Source of the DNA: Clostridia bacterium
Lineage (GTDB): Bacteria; Bacillota; Clostridia; Peptostreptococcales; Anaerovoracaceae
Reading direction: 5' to 3'
Assembly (NCBI GenBank): GCA_902363595.1
Contig: CABJAP010000002.1
Coordinates: forward strand, 170,348-234,347
DNA length: 64,000 nt
Position 1 is the first letter of the stretch. Each line of letters begins with the position of its first letter. Positions 25,745 through 35,889 of the stretch are shown piece after piece. The position numbers and the translations under genes were made by a program. The notes beneath the pieces were generated by a model that was not told where the DNA came from, did no database searches, and saw only the letters and a program-made list of their open reading frames with translations.

Positions 25745-26971
25745 ATGAAAAAAATAATGATTTTGGGTGCGGGTACCTATCAAGTCCCGTTAATTCAGGA
25801 GGCTAAACGACAGCACTATGAAACAATTGTAGTTTCTCCTCTGGGAAATTATCCGGGCCTTCAATGGGCCGATAAAATCTATGATATCGATGTGAGAGAT
25901 GAAAGGGCAATTTTAGAAGTGGCTGAAAAGGAGCTGATCCAAGGAATCATTACGGATCAAACAGATATCGCCGTCCGTTCCGTTGCATATGTGGCGGAAC
26001 AGATGGGACTGCCCGGAATCGGATATGAGTGTGCAGAGCTTTTTACTGATAAAGCGCTGATGCGAAAAAAAACATTGGAACTCGGATTACCGACAATTCT
26101 TTCAAAGACAATAGAATCCTTACCTGAGGCTGAGGCATTTTTTGAACAGCTGCAAGGAAAGGGCATCATTAAACCGGTTGATAACCAGGGAAGCCGAGGA
26201 GTAGCAAAGATTAGTTCAACAGAAATGCTTCGGAACAAATATGAGGCTGCCAGACAGTTTTCCGGAAATGGAAAAGTGATTCTGGAACAATTTATAAAAG
26301 GACGAGAATTTGAAGTGGACTCCATTGTGGTGGATCACCAGGTTCAAACTCTCATGTACGCTGATTTGGAATCCTTTGAAGTTCCGGATATTTTTGCGTC
26401 CACAACGAGAATTTATCCTTCTAATGAAGATGAAGAAATCGTTGCTAAACTGCTTGAAACAAATAAACAAGTAATTGAAGGGTTTGGCTTGAAGCAGGGT
26501 GTTACTCATAGCGAATACATTATGGATCAACAGGGATGTATTTACTTGATTGAAGCTGCGGCAAGGGGTGGCGGAACCTATATTTCCTCCCATATTGCCA
26601 GGCTGCAGACTGGGATTAACATTGAAGACTTTTTATTGAAAATTGCGACTGATCCAAAAGCGCAGATGCCGAATTTTGAGGGTAACCAATGTGTCTGTGG
26701 ATATGCGGCCTTTTACTTGCCAGCCGGCGAAATTATATCAATTGAAGGCCTTCAGCGAACAAAGGAACTCCCTTATGTGTTTAAATGGAACTTTGATGGC
26801 ATTGAAATTGGAAACAAACTGGAGCAATTTATGGACAAGACTGCCCGATTTGCAGTTATTTTGCAGGCGGAATCAAGAGCTGAGCTGGAAGATCGAATCA
26901 AGAACGTCAAATCACTTTTGAAAATTAAAGTCATGACAAAAGAGGGATTGAAAGGACCAATATGGAAATAA
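25745..26971 (+). CDS. ATP-grasp ligase, unknown substrate (second of three)
   Basis: The 408-aa protein begins with a Rossmann-like pre-ATP-grasp domain ([19 protein letters not shown]) like PurK/PurT and carbamoyl-phosphate synthetase. ATP-grasp motifs follow: IIKPVDNQGSRGV near residue 140, VILEQFIKGREFEVDS near 178, and YLIEAAARGGGTYISS near 265. AGGGG precedes the ATG. It is clearly paralogous to the protein at 27949, with the GT2 gene between them. Both lie next to dTDP-Fuc4N genes, so attachment of an amino acid or short carboxylate to an amino sugar is a reasonable guess, but neither substrate is known. Confidence 0.75.
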   Translation: MKKIMILGAGTYQVPLIQEAKRQHYETIVVSPLGNYPGLQWADKIYDIDVRDERAILEVAEKELIQGIITDQTDIAVRSVAYVAEQMGLPGIGYECAELFTDKALMRKKTLELGLPTILSKTIESLPEAEAFFEQLQGKGIIKPVDNQGSRGVAKISSTEMLRNKYEAARQFSGNGKVILEQFIKGREFEVDSIVVDHQVQTLMYADLESFEVPDIFASTTRIYPSNEDEEIVAKLLETNKQVIEGFGLKQGVTHSEYIMDQQGCIYLIEAAARGGGTYISSHIARLQTGINIEDFLLKIATDPKAQMPNFEGNQCVCGYAAFYLPAGEIISIEGLQRTKELPYVFKWNFDGIEIGNKLEQFMDKTARFAVILQAESRAELEDRIKNVKSLLKIKVMTKEGLKGPIWK

Positions 26972-27014
26972 ACGGATGGAATAAAGACAAAGTTAAAAGG
27001 AGTGTAAGATAGAA

Positions 27015-27965
27015 ATGCTAATATCGTTTGTAATACCATGCTATAGATCAGCAAAAACAATTAGAACGGTCGTGGATGAAATCAAGACTTTGTTTTTAAA
27101 TAACCGGGGATTTGATTACGAAATAGTTTTGGTAAATGACGCATCGCCTGATAACACCTATGAGGTCATTAAAGAACTCTGCCAAGAAAACAAAAATGTT
27201 GTTGGGGTGGATTTGGCAATTAATCGAGGGCAGCACGCAGCGATTATGGCAGGGTTTGCTCATGTCAAAGGCGATTTGATTGTCTGTGTAGACGATGATG
27301 GACAAACTCCCTTGGAGATCTTGTTCGACATGATACAAAAACTGGATGAGGAAGGGTATGACATCGTTTGCGGCAGCTATGAAAACCGAGGCAAACGATC
27401 CACGTTCCGAAGTCTGGGAACGAAACTGAACCGTCTGATGGTAAAAAAATTGCTGGAAAAACCGGATGATGTTAAGATGTCGCTGTTTTTCGTTGCAAGA
27501 GCGTTTATTATAGAAGAAATAAAAAAATATCAAAATCCTTATCCGTATATGTCCGGCCTGATTCTAAGAACGACGAAGAACATTGGACATGTAGCGGCAA
27601 AGCAGCGCGAACGAAAAGTCGGAGAATCCGGATATAACTTTAAAAAGCTTTTATCCCTTTGGGTAAACGGATTTACCGCCTTTTCTGTAAAACCGCTCAG
27701 AGCGGCTACTTTTTTAGGAGGCTTGGTGGCGTTTATCGGATTTTTAGGCGGTATCATCATAGTTCTGCGGAAAATTATAACGCCCCACTATGCGGTAGGC
27801 TGGACATCGATGATTGCGACAACGCTTTTTCTTGGCGGGACAATTATGTTGATGCTGGGTATCATCGGCGAATATATAGGCAGGATTTATATCAGTATCA
27901 ATAAAAGTCCGCAATATGTAATACGAGAAAGTCTGGACAGGAGAGACGATGATGGAGAAGCGTAA
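27015..27965 (+). CDS. Polyprenyl-phosphate glycosyltransferase (GtrB/CsbB-like GT2)
   Basis: A membrane-bound GT2 that charges undecaprenyl phosphate with a sugar for use outside the cell. The 316-aa protein has SFVIPCYRSAKTI, VLVNDASPDNTYE, the metal site VDDDGQTP, and two C-terminal helices (about 232-256 and 266-290). This is the standard GtrB/CsbB/ArnC layout. The end overlaps the start of the ATP-grasp gene at 27949. In Bacillus, CsbB works with YfhO to glycosylate lipoteichoic acid outside the cell. A YfhO-like protein is encoded at 31780, so the pair is present here with sugar-nucleotide genes between them. Confidence 0.88.
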   Translation: MLISFVIPCYRSAKTIRTVVDEIKTLFLNNRGFDYEIVLVNDASPDNTYEVIKELCQENKNVVGVDLAINRGQHAAIMAGFAHVKGDLIVCVDDDGQTPLEILFDMIQKLDEEGYDIVCGSYENRGKRSTFRSLGTKLNRLMVKKLLEKPDDVKMSLFFVARAFIIEEIKKYQNPYPYMSGLILRTTKNIGHVAAKQRERKVGESGYNFKKLLSLWVNGFTAFSVKPLRAATFLGGLVAFIGFLGGIIIVLRKIITPHYAVGWTSMIATTLFLGGTIMLMLGIIGEYIGRIYISINKSPQYVIRESLDRRDDDGEA

Positions 27966-29163
27966 AAAAATTATGATTCTTGGCGCCGGAAGGGGGCAAA
28001 TTGGTTTGATCAAAGCTGCCCGCAGGTTAGGATATCATACTATAGCGACAAGCATAGCAGGCGACTATCCTGGTTTTAAGCTTGCTGATGAAATATGTAT
28101 AGCCGACATTGCTTCACCGGAAGAAGTTTATAAGGCTGCGGCGGAGCAGAACGTGGACGGGATCGCTACAGCCTGTATGGACGTAGGGCTGAAGGCATTA
28201 AGTTACAGTTGTCAGCAGTTGGGGCTGACCGGGCTGTCACAACAGGCCGCACAGATTTCCAATGACAAACGGATCATGAAAGAGTTTTTTCTTCGCCACG
28301 ATGTTTCAACTGCTCGCTTTTGGAAACTTTCTTGTGAAGAAGATTTTCAGCAGGCAATGCAGGAGCTTTCGCTCCCGCTTATCGTAAAAGCTACGGATTT
28401 AGGAGGAAGTCGGGGGATTTATGTCTGCCGAAGTAAAGAAGAAGTATTAAAGAACTATCATAAAACAATGGCTGCCACTGCAAAGGATTACTGTATTATT
28501 GAAGAATTTCTTGAAGGATATGAATTCGGGGCACAGGCCTGCGTCTATCATGGAGAAGTGTTGTTCATTCTTCCTACGGGAAACCATGTTTATATGACCA
28601 ATACCAATGTTCCTGTCGGACATTATGTACCGCTGTATGAAGAAGACAGAGTTCTGTCACAAATTTATGAACAAGCGGAAAAAGTTATTCGCGCCTGTGG
28701 ATTTGATAATTGTGCAGTGAACATGGACATGATCTTGCATAATGGGCGAGTATATGTGCTGGAAGCTACAGGGCGGGCGGGCTCCAATTGTTTGCCGGAA
28801 TTGATATCAATTTATTTTGGTATTGATTTTTACGAAACGATCGTGCAGATTGCTATGGGGGTTACCCCAGACAAGTTAAGTTACTCTCAGAATTCAGCAT
28901 CGTCAGCAGGTATTGGTAAAATGATAATCAGCCGAAAAGCAGGGGTTATTAAAAAAATTATCAATAACAGCCAGCCGGACGAACAGATTTATGATATCTC
29001 CTTCTTCAAACAAAAAGGTGACAGCATCGCTAAATTTATGAGCTCCAAAGATTGTGTAGGGCAGATCGTTGTCAAAGGAAAAGCCCTGGGCGATTGTGAA
29101 GAAAAGTTGGATCAGATCATGGAAAACTTAAAAATTGAGTTGGAGGATGGAGATGCGTGCTGA
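27949..29163 (+). CDS. ATP-grasp ligase, unknown substrate (third of three)
   Basis: The 404-aa paralogue of the protein at 25745. It begins with [24 protein letters not shown] and has [28 protein letters not shown] and a metal site [31 protein letters not shown] at 27939-27943 can serve ATG 27949 or 27952. It overlaps the GT2 stop by 17 bp and the following acyltransferase start by 11 bp, so the three are translationally linked. The tight coupling to a hexapeptide acyltransferase and dTDP-sugar genes suggests that it modifies the amino group of Fuc4N or a related sugar. Confidence 0.75.
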   Translation: MMEKRKKIMILGAGRGQIGLIKAARRLGYHTIATSIAGDYPGFKLADEICIADIASPEEVYKAAAEQNVDGIATACMDVGLKALSYSCQQLGLTGLSQQAAQISNDKRIMKEFFLRHDVSTARFWKLSCEEDFQQAMQELSLPLIVKATDLGGSRGIYVCRSKEEVLKNYHKTMAATAKDYCIIEEFLEGYEFGAQACVYHGEVLFILPTGNHVYMTNTNVPVGHYVPLYEEDRVLSQIYEQAEKVIRACGFDNCAVNMDMILHNGRVYVLEATGRAGSNCLPELISIYFGIDFYETIVQIAMGVTPDKLSYSQNSASSAGIGKMIISRKAGVIKKIINNSQPDEQIYDISFFKQKGDSIAKFMSSKDCVGQIVVKGKALGDCEEKLDQIMENLKIELEDGDAC

Positions 29164-29878
29164 TTGTTATGCGGATAAAACCGCCGTACTGGAAAATGTT
29201 AACGCACATGGCAGTGCAAAAGTGTTTAAAGAGTGTATGGTAAAAGACTGTACGCTCGGCGAGAAGTCCTCGGTAGGGGATTTTTCACGTTTAACGGATT
29301 GTCATCTGGGACAAAATGTATTGGTTCAGCGAAATGCGCTTATGTTTTCTACCAGAATGGGAACTTGTTCTTATGTAGGTAAAAATTTTGTGTCCTGGCA
29401 TTGTGAAATTGGAAAATTTTGTTCAATTTCCTGGAATGTAAGCATAGGTGGGGCAAATCATGATTATAGTCGTGCGACAACGCATTCCTTTCTTTATTCT
29501 AACAATTTTGGCATCAAAGCACCGGAGGAAACCTATGACCGCTTTTCACAGGAGTGTACGATAGGCAATGATGTTTGGATCGCGGCCAACGTTTGTATTT
29601 GCCGCGGCGTTCGAATTGGAAATGGAGCAGTGATCGCTGCTGGTGCGGTCGTGACAAAGGATGTGGAACCGTATACGATTGTTGCCGGAGTGCCAGCTAA
29701 ACCTGTAAAAAAACGCTTTAATGACGAAATCATTACCTATTTAAATGACAGCAACTGGTGGGACCTGCCGCTTGCAGTTATAGAGGACAATATACATTTA
29801 TTTAATCAAAAAATGACCAAACAGACAGCCAAAGAGATTTATGATCTGTCAAGGAGATCAATAAAGGAGGAGTCGTAG
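29153..29878 (+). CDS. CatB/WbbJ-like hexapeptide acyltransferase
   Basis: An acetyl-CoA-dependent left-handed beta-helix acyltransferase of 241 aa. It has hexapeptide repeats ([18 protein letters not shown]) and the xenobiotic-acetyltransferase block with [12 protein letters not shown], where the His is the likely catalytic base. It ends with the [34 protein letters not shown] stretch, here noted in part, and [18 protein letters not shown] at 29142-29146 is 6 nt from ATG 29153, so the longer TTG start at 29135 is rejected. It could N-acetylate dTDP-Fuc4N or O-acetylate a polymer sugar. Position in the rfbAB block favours the first. Confidence 0.85.
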   Translation: MRADCYADKTAVLENVNAHGSAKVFKECMVKDCTLGEKSSVGDFSRLTDCHLGQNVLVQRNALMFSTRMGTCSYVGKNFVSWHCEIGKFCSISWNVSIGGANHDYSRATTHSFLYSNNFGIKAPEETYDRFSQECTIGNDVWIAANVCICRGVRIGNGAVIAAGAVVTKDVEPYTIVAGVPAKPVKKRFNDEIITYLNDSNWWDLPLAVIEDNIHLFNQKMTKQTAKEIYDLSRRSIKEES

Positions 29879-29882
29879 TATT

Positions 29883-30749
29883 ATGAAAGGTATAATTTTA
29901 GCCGGAGGTAAAGGCACTCGTCTTTACCCGATGACAAAAGCCGTATCAAAGCAGTTATTGCCAATTTACGATAAACCTCTGGTATACTATCCTTTGTCCG
30001 TCTTACTCTTGGCAGGAATCCGTGAGATTTTGATTATCTCAACGCCAGATGATATTGAGAATTATAGAACGCTTCTGGGAGACGGCAGTAAGCTGGGAGT
30101 CGATTTTCAATATAAGGTGCAGGAAAAACCCAGAGGCCTGGCTGACGCATTTATTCTGGGTGAAGATTTTATTGGAAATGATAGCGTATGCCTGGTTCTG
30201 GGAGATAATGTTTTTTACGGGCAAGATTTAACAAGGGTACTAAATCAAGCCAAAAAGCAAAAAGCAGGGGCAACCGTTTTCGGATATCCGGTTAAAGATG
30301 CGACTTCTTTTGGAGTTGTTGAATTTGATAAAGATAATAATGTGCTTTCCATTGAAGAAAAACCGGAGCGGCCCAAATCAAATTTTGCCGTTCCAGGTTT
30401 GTATTTCTATGACAATCAAGTGGTGGAGATTGCTAAAAATGTAAAACCATCTGCAAGAGGGGAGCTGGAGATTACATCCGTAAACAATGTTTACTTGGAG
30501 CAGGGATTGTTAAAGGTGGCTTTGTTGGGCCGCGGGATGGCGTGGCTGGATACAGGAACTCCGGAAGGAATGCTGAAAGCAGCAGAATTTGTTGAAGCAG
30601 TGCAGTCCAGACAGGGATTCTATATTGCTTGTTTGGAAGAAATCGCATGGCGTCGTGGTTTTATCAATGACGGCCAGCTGGAAAAAGTGGGACAGGAATT
30701 AAACATGACTGATTATGGGAAATATATTCTGTCATTATTGGAAAAATAG
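29883..30749 (+). CDS. rfbA: Glucose-1-phosphate thymidylyltransferase (second intact copy)
   Basis: It makes dTDP-glucose for the RfbB reaction encoded next door. The 288-aa protein has the canonical [20 protein letters not shown] signature, [11 protein letters not shown], and [20 protein letters not shown]. It matches the family length. AAGGAGGAG sits about 12 nt upstream of the ATG, a little far. The protein is related to but clearly diverged from the copy at 10030: that copy has GKGSR and KILCKPLLP where this one has GKGTR and KAVSKQLLP. rfbC and rfbD are absent, so the pathway branches to dTDP-Fuc4N rather than rhamnose. Confidence 0.95.
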   Translation: MKGIILAGGKGTRLYPMTKAVSKQLLPIYDKPLVYYPLSVLLLAGIREILIISTPDDIENYRTLLGDGSKLGVDFQYKVQEKPRGLADAFILGEDFIGNDSVCLVLGDNVFYGQDLTRVLNQAKKQKAGATVFGYPVKDATSFGVVEFDKDNNVLSIEEKPERPKSNFAVPGLYFYDNQVVEIAKNVKPSARGELEITSVNNVYLEQGLLKVALLGRGMAWLDTGTPEGMLKAAEFVEAVQSRQGFYIACLEEIAWRRGFINDGQLEKVGQELNMTDYGKYILSLLEK

Positions 30750-30757
30750 GAGGACAT

Positions 30758-31777
30758 ATGAACGTTTTAGTAACCGGCGCCGCCGGATTTATAGGTAGTA
30801 ATTTTGTGTTTTATATGCTTGAGCAGCATCCCGACTACCAGATTACTGGTTTAGATGCTTTAACCTATGCGGGCAATATGGAGACTTTAGCTCCAGCAAT
30901 GACAAATAAAAACTTTCACTTTGCAAAAGGTGATATCGCAGATCGCGATTTTGTGTTTCAGCTGTTTGAAACGACAAAGTTTGATGTGGTGGTTAACTTT
31001 GCTGCTGAATCCCATGTGGATCGCTCAATAGAAGACCCTGGAGTTTTTCTGCGTACAAACATCATTGGTACACAGGTCCTTATGGATGCGGCCAAAGAGT
31101 ACGGGATATCACGTTTCCATCAGGTGGGAACCGATGAAGTATATGGAGATCTGCCGCTGGATCGACCAGACCTTTTCTTTACAGAGGATATGCCGATTAC
31201 GGCTTCCAGTCCTTACTCGGCATCCAAAGCATCGGCCGATCTCTTAGTTATGGCTTATCACAGAACCTATCAAATGCCCATAACGATTTCTCGTTGTTCG
31301 AATAATTATGGGCCTTACCAATTCCCGGAAAAGCTCATTCCTCTGATTATTGCCAGAGCGCTGGATAATCAGGACCTTCCGGTATATGGCACAGGAGAGA
31401 ATGTAAGAGACTGGCTGTATGTGGAAGATCATTGCCGCGCAATCGATAGGATCCTTGAGAATGGTAAAGTTGGTGAAGTCTATAATATCGGTGGACATAA
31501 TGAGAAATCCAATTTGGATGTTGTTAAAATTATTTTAAAACATTTGGGAAAGCCGGAAAGCTTGATTACATTTGTAGGTGATCGTAAAGGCCATGATCTA
31601 AGGTACGCAATTGATCCAACCAAGATTCATAATGCACTTGGATGGCTGCCGACAACAAAGTTCGACGAAGGAATCAAGAAAACGATTGACTGGTATCTTG
31701 CCAATGAAGCTTGGTGGAAAAATATTATTTCTGGTGAATATCAGCAGTACTATGAGAAGATGTATGGAGGAAGATAA
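30758..31777 (+). CDS. rfbB: dTDP-glucose 4,6-dehydratase
   Basis: An extended SDR enzyme producing dTDP-4-keto-6-deoxyglucose. The 339-aa protein has the NAD-binding TGAAGFIGSNFV at the start, NFAAESHVDRSIEDP, the active-site TDEVYGDL block, and the catalytic YSASKAS (YxxxK). AGGAGG is 5 nt from the ATG. The nearest consumer of its product in the window is the wecE-type aminotransferase at 20803. No rfbC or rfbD lies in the window. Confidence 0.95.
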   Translation: MNVLVTGAAGFIGSNFVFYMLEQHPDYQITGLDALTYAGNMETLAPAMTNKNFHFAKGDIADRDFVFQLFETTKFDVVVNFAAESHVDRSIEDPGVFLRTNIIGTQVLMDAAKEYGISRFHQVGTDEVYGDLPLDRPDLFFTEDMPITASSPYSASKASADLLVMAYHRTYQMPITISRCSNNYGPYQFPEKLIPLIIARALDNQDLPVYGTGENVRDWLYVEDHCRAIDRILENGKVGEVYNIGGHNEKSNLDVVKIILKHLGKPESLITFVGDRKGHDLRYAIDPTKIHNALGWLPTTKFDEGIKKTIDWYLANEAWWKNIISGEYQQYYEKMYGGR

Positions 31778-31779
31778 GC

Positions 31780-34557
31780 ATGCAGGTTGCAGCAGCGCCT
31801 ATTTCTGAAGATGAAAAGAGAGGCAGACTTTCAAGACAGGTTTTAATATATACAGGGATTTTTATTGTTGCAGCCATTGGTGTTTATTTCGCTTTTCTTG
31901 TGAACGATAAAACTTTGCTGAGATATGGTCCGGGAAATGTGGACGGCTTTGCTCAGCGTTATATGTATATCTTTGAATTCAAAAGGTTTTTAACCAATCT
32001 ATTTACAGGCGGACAGATGACCACCTGGGATTGGAGTTTGGGTCTGGGGGCCGACGGATATGGTTTTAACAGCGGAAATCTGTTCAATCCGTTCTCCTAT
32101 ATCCCGCTTCTGTTTCCGACAGAGTATGTAGACATAGGATACAGCCTTTCGATTATTCTCAGAGTGTATGTTTCTGGAATATGTTTTCTCCTGTTTGCTC
32201 GATATATGAAAATGGGCCAATTTCAGATAATCGTGGGCAGTATCGCATATACCTTTTCTCCATGGATTATCATGTCAAGCGTTAACCAAGGCCACTTCAT
32301 ATGGGGAACGATCATGCTACCGCTTGTAATTATGGGTACGGAAAAGCTGCTGAGAAAAGAATCACCGGTAATGTTTATTTTATTTGTAGCGTATACGCTG
32401 GTGAGCAGCTTCTTATGGGCCTATATCATAGGAATTGTGACGGTTTTATATTTTATCATACGATATTTTACCACATACAAGGAAAACGATAATCGGTTGT
32501 TTATCAAGCGATTTGGACACTTTATCCTGTATGGTATGATCGGCATATTGACTTCTGCAATTGTCCTAGCAACAACGGTTATAAAATATGGGAGTTCTAC
32601 GATCACATCCGGAAAAACCGTCCCCCTTTTATATACGCTGAAACAGTATATTCGCTTTCCAACTAGATTGGCCAGCTGGGAAACGATGTTTTCTAATTAT
32701 TCCCATTTGGGTGTGACGGCTATTTGCCTGATTATGATCCCAATTATTGTATACTGTGCTTTTAAAAAGAAAACTCCGGCTATAATGACCGGAATCTTTA
32801 TGGTTATGGCCTTCATTCCGTTCTTTAACAGTATGTTTAACTTTTTTAGTTATCCAACGGGAAGATGGTTTTTTGTACTGATCTTTTTCTTTGTTTGGGC
32901 TGCGGTTGAAGGGCTGCGAGCAGAATACTTACGAAAAACTTCGCTTCAGATCGCTATGGTCGCAACCTTTCTTGCGTTTCTGATTTACACCTTTGGATTC
33001 AGTAACTTTATGACCCAGAGACAGGAACAAATTGCTGTTGTAAACTGTATTGCGGCGGCAATTATGATCATAATTTTGATATACAAGTATAGGAAATTCG
33101 AAAAGAAACGCTGGAGAACCTTTCAAAACACGGCGGTGATTGTTGTGCTGCTGATCAGTATTGTGATTTCCTATAATATAAAATTTGAATACTACCAAGA
33201 TACCGATATGAACATGTTTTTGACAACCGGATCTGCACAAGCGCTATTAAATAAGTCATCACAGAGAGCAGCTCAGGACATAGAGGATGATGGGTTCTAT
33301 CGAGTTGATCAAATTGAAGGTATTGATACGTCCAGGGTTATGCAGAGTAAAATTAATGAAGCCATGTATTTTGGGAACCGGTCCGTGTATTTGTTCACCT
33401 CCAGCATTAACGCAATGTGGCTTGAATATAACAATCTGATGGGCAATAACGCAGGATATTATAAACGTACGGCCCCGAACTCCAATGATAATCGTATGGG
33501 CATGGATCTTCTTTTAGGAGTTAAATATTTCCTTGGCGATAATGAGAACGGGGTGCCAGGAGCATCATCTTATGCTGGTTATGGATTTGAACCGTATAAA
33601 ACTATTGATGGCGTTCAAGTTCTAAAAAACAAATATGATATTGGATTGGGCTCCGTTTATTCACAGTATATCACCAAGTCTGATTGGACAAAGCTGTCAT
33701 ACCCAGAGAGGGAAGCAGCTATGCTGCAAGCAGCAGTGGTGCCGGATGAATACGCAGAATCCTTAAAAGATATGGATCGCTGCCGCGCAGAAGATATTAA
33801 GAGCGGAATTAAGGAATTGAACTACACAATGGAAGCTAGAAAAGACGCTGAACTTCTAAAATCAGAGAAGAAAATTCATATAGGTGATAATGGAGGAGAT
33901 ATAGCACTGCACGTTAAGGGTATAAAAGAAAGCCAGATTATGGTAAGCATTGAGAATCTAAAATGCAATACCAAACGCGGCGAGGATGCTTTCAGCGTAT
34001 ATGCAACCAATGGAACAGTTCGCAAACATGCTGCAAATACGATGGATTCTGAACAGGGATTCCCGGATATTGAAGACTATACGTTCAATTTAGGTTATAT
34101 GGAAGATGATGATGGTGAGCTTACTGTTTCTTTAACAAAAAAGGGGGATTATACGTATGATGCAATTAAAGTATATGCAATGCCAGTAACGGTGTATGAC
34201 AAATATGCAAAAGAATTGGAATCAAATAAATATAAGATTGATACATTACAAAACGACTACATTAAGGGAACTGCAGACGTTAAAGAAGACGGCATTTTAT
34301 ATTTTTCAATCCTCAATAACTATGGCTGGGATATCCTTGTTGATGGAGAAAAAGCGAAGCGAATTAATCCGACTAATATCGCCTTTACAGGAATAAAGAT
34401 TGAGAAGGGGATTCACACGATTGAATTAAAATATCATACGGTTGGGTTGCTGCCAGGGACTTTGCTGACCTTGTTCGGGTTAGGCATTACGGTATGGATT
34501 GGAATAAGATATAGAAAAAGAAAGGGTATGGATTGTGAGGAGAAATGCGAATCTTAA
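31780..34557 (+). CDS. YfhO-family membrane glycosyltransferase
   Basis: A 925-aa protein with a polytopic N-terminal half (about twelve helices between residues 25 and 475) and a large extracytoplasmic C-terminal part (480-890), closed by one last helix near 895-915. It has YfhO landmarks: GNVDGFAQRYMYIFEF near the start (the first loop Asp is expected to be catalytic in this GT-C-like fold), then TTWDWSLGLGADGYGF. In Bacillus, YfhO takes the sugar from a CsbB-made polyprenyl-phosphate sugar to lipoteichoic acid. Here the CsbB-like enzyme is at 27015. AGGAAG precedes the ATG, 2 nt after rfbB. Confidence 0.88.
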   Translation: MQVAAAPISEDEKRGRLSRQVLIYTGIFIVAAIGVYFAFLVNDKTLLRYGPGNVDGFAQRYMYIFEFKRFLTNLFTGGQMTTWDWSLGLGADGYGFNSGNLFNPFSYIPLLFPTEYVDIGYSLSIILRVYVSGICFLLFARYMKMGQFQIIVGSIAYTFSPWIIMSSVNQGHFIWGTIMLPLVIMGTEKLLRKESPVMFILFVAYTLVSSFLWAYIIGIVTVLYFIIRYFTTYKENDNRLFIKRFGHFILYGMIGILTSAIVLATTVIKYGSSTITSGKTVPLLYTLKQYIRFPTRLASWETMFSNYSHLGVTAICLIMIPIIVYCAFKKKTPAIMTGIFMVMAFIPFFNSMFNFFSYPTGRWFFVLIFFFVWAAVEGLRAEYLRKTSLQIAMVATFLAFLIYTFGFSNFMTQRQEQIAVVNCIAAAIMIIILIYKYRKFEKKRWRTFQNTAVIVVLLISIVISYNIKFEYYQDTDMNMFLTTGSAQALLNKSSQRAAQDIEDDGFYRVDQIEGIDTSRVMQSKINEAMYFGNRSVYLFTSSINAMWLEYNNLMGNNAGYYKRTAPNSNDNRMGMDLLLGVKYFLGDNENGVPGASSYAGYGFEPYKTIDGVQVLKNKYDIGLGSVYSQYITKSDWTKLSYPEREAAMLQAAVVPDEYAESLKDMDRCRAEDIKSGIKELNYTMEARKDAELLKSEKKIHIGDNGGDIALHVKGIKESQIMVSIENLKCNTKRGEDAFSVYATNGTVRKHAANTMDSEQGFPDIEDYTFNLGYMEDDDGELTVSLTKKGDYTYDAIKVYAMPVTVYDKYAKELESNKYKIDTLQNDYIKGTADVKEDGILYFSILNNYGWDILVDGEKAKRINPTNIAFTGIKIEKGIHTIELKYHTVGLLPGTLLTLFGLGITVWIGIRYRKRKGMDCEEKCES

Positions 34558-35660
34558 TCCTGATAGGACGGGCAATTTTGAATTTGATTTATTGCTTCCA
34601 TAAGCTGGCTCCCGTCCACGACCGAGTGACCATTATCAGCCGGCAAAGCGATGAGCCTACATTAGATATACAGCTTTTGTGCGATGAATTAAAACGTGAT
34701 CAAAAAATTGAGGTGGGAACGCTTTGCCGGACTTTAGGGAAAGGCGGCAGGGAAAAATGCAAGTATTTTTTCCATATGATAGGGCCTCAGATGCACGCCT
34801 TGGCTACTTCTAAAGTAATCGTTTTGGATAGCTATTGTATTGCCGCTAGTATTCTACATCATAAAAAGCACCTGAAAATTATCCAAATGTGGCATGCTAT
34901 GGGTGGTTTTAAAAAATTTGGTTATAGCATCATCGACCAGGAGGAAGGGGCTGAAAAGTGGCTTGCTGAACTTATGCGGATGCATAAGAACTATGATTAT
35001 ATTTTAGCAAGTAGTGAGGAAGGTGCGCGTTTTTTTGGTGAAGCATTTCATTATGATAGGAACCATTTTATTATATTACCGCTTCCTCGGACAGACTTGC
35101 TTAAAGATAAACGATATATGAATGCAAAACAGCGCGAAATTATATCAGCTTATCCCAAATTAAGAGAAAAGGATACGATTCTGTATGCGCCTACTTTTCG
35201 TAGAGGGCAGCAGAGTTTAGGCGGAATTAGAGCATTGGTAGATAGCGTAGACTATGAAAAATACAATCTACTTATTGCACTGCACCCTTTGATGAAGCAA
35301 AACCAGGACTTAGGGCGTGCTATTATTGCAGAGTCTTATTCAACGTTAGAACTTCTGTCTGTATGCCAGTATTTTATCACAGACTATTCGGCTATGATTT
35401 TTGAAGCTGCTTTAGCGGGCAAACCGGTTTTTCTTTATGCGTATGATTTGGATGAATATAATGGAAAGAGAGGATTTTATCTTGATTATGAAAAGGAACT
35501 TCCGAGCAGACCTTACTATGATCCGATTACTCTTTTGAATGCAATAAAAAACCATGATTATGATTTACAAACAACGATTGACTTTGCAAACAAATACGTA
35601 GACGACATAGAACATGTTACTCAAAAGCTGGCAGGGTTTATCTGCTTGATGATGGATTAG
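34545..35660 (+). CDS. CDP-glycerol/ribitol phosphotransferase family protein (single TagF domain)
   Basis: The 371-aa protein has the TagB/TagF fold without an N-terminal extension. It keeps both catalytic-type histidines, in IIQMWHAMGGFKKFG and LIALHPLMKQ, plus PLPRTDLL, YAPTFRRG and FITDYSAMIFEAAL. Its size resembles TagB-type primases that add the first glycerol phosphate rather than long polymerases. It overlaps the YfhO-like gene by 13 bp and has a GAGGAG site in that gene's end. No terminator follows within 160 bp, but a new promoter does. Confidence 0.87.
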   Translation: MRILILIGRAILNLIYCFHKLAPVHDRVTIISRQSDEPTLDIQLLCDELKRDQKIEVGTLCRTLGKGGREKCKYFFHMIGPQMHALATSKVIVLDSYCIAASILHHKKHLKIIQMWHAMGGFKKFGYSIIDQEEGAEKWLAELMRMHKNYDYILASSEEGARFFGEAFHYDRNHFIILPLPRTDLLKDKRYMNAKQREIISAYPKLREKDTILYAPTFRRGQQSLGGIRALVDSVDYEKYNLLIALHPLMKQNQDLGRAIIAESYSTLELLSVCQYFITDYSAMIFEAALAGKPVFLYAYDLDEYNGKRGFYLDYEKELPSRPYYDPITLLNAIKNHDYDLQTTIDFANKYVDDIEHVTQKLAGFICLMMD

Positions 35661-35827
35661 ACCGAGAGTGTTGTATATGTATGTAAAACTGCTGATAAGC
35701 CGGTGGATATTGTGCAAAAAGACAATGTGTAGTTTGTGTAAAAGTTTGCAGGACTTTCAATAAAAAAGCAGAGAACCTGCTCCCCTTCTGATACAATCTA
35801 AAAGTATATGAGAACTATTCAATCTGT

Positions 35828-35856
35828 TTGACCCAAAAGTTATATTAAGCTATAAT
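35828..35856 (+). promoter_or_regulatory. Strong sigma-A promoter of the tarIJ block
   Basis: TTGACC (35828-35833), a 17-bp spacer and perfect TATAAT (35851-35856), 34 bp before the tarI start. The 230-bp space before tarI holds no gene. Confidence 0.8.
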
Positions 35857-35889
35857 AAAATCGTTCTAGTTAAAAAAGGAGATTAAAAT

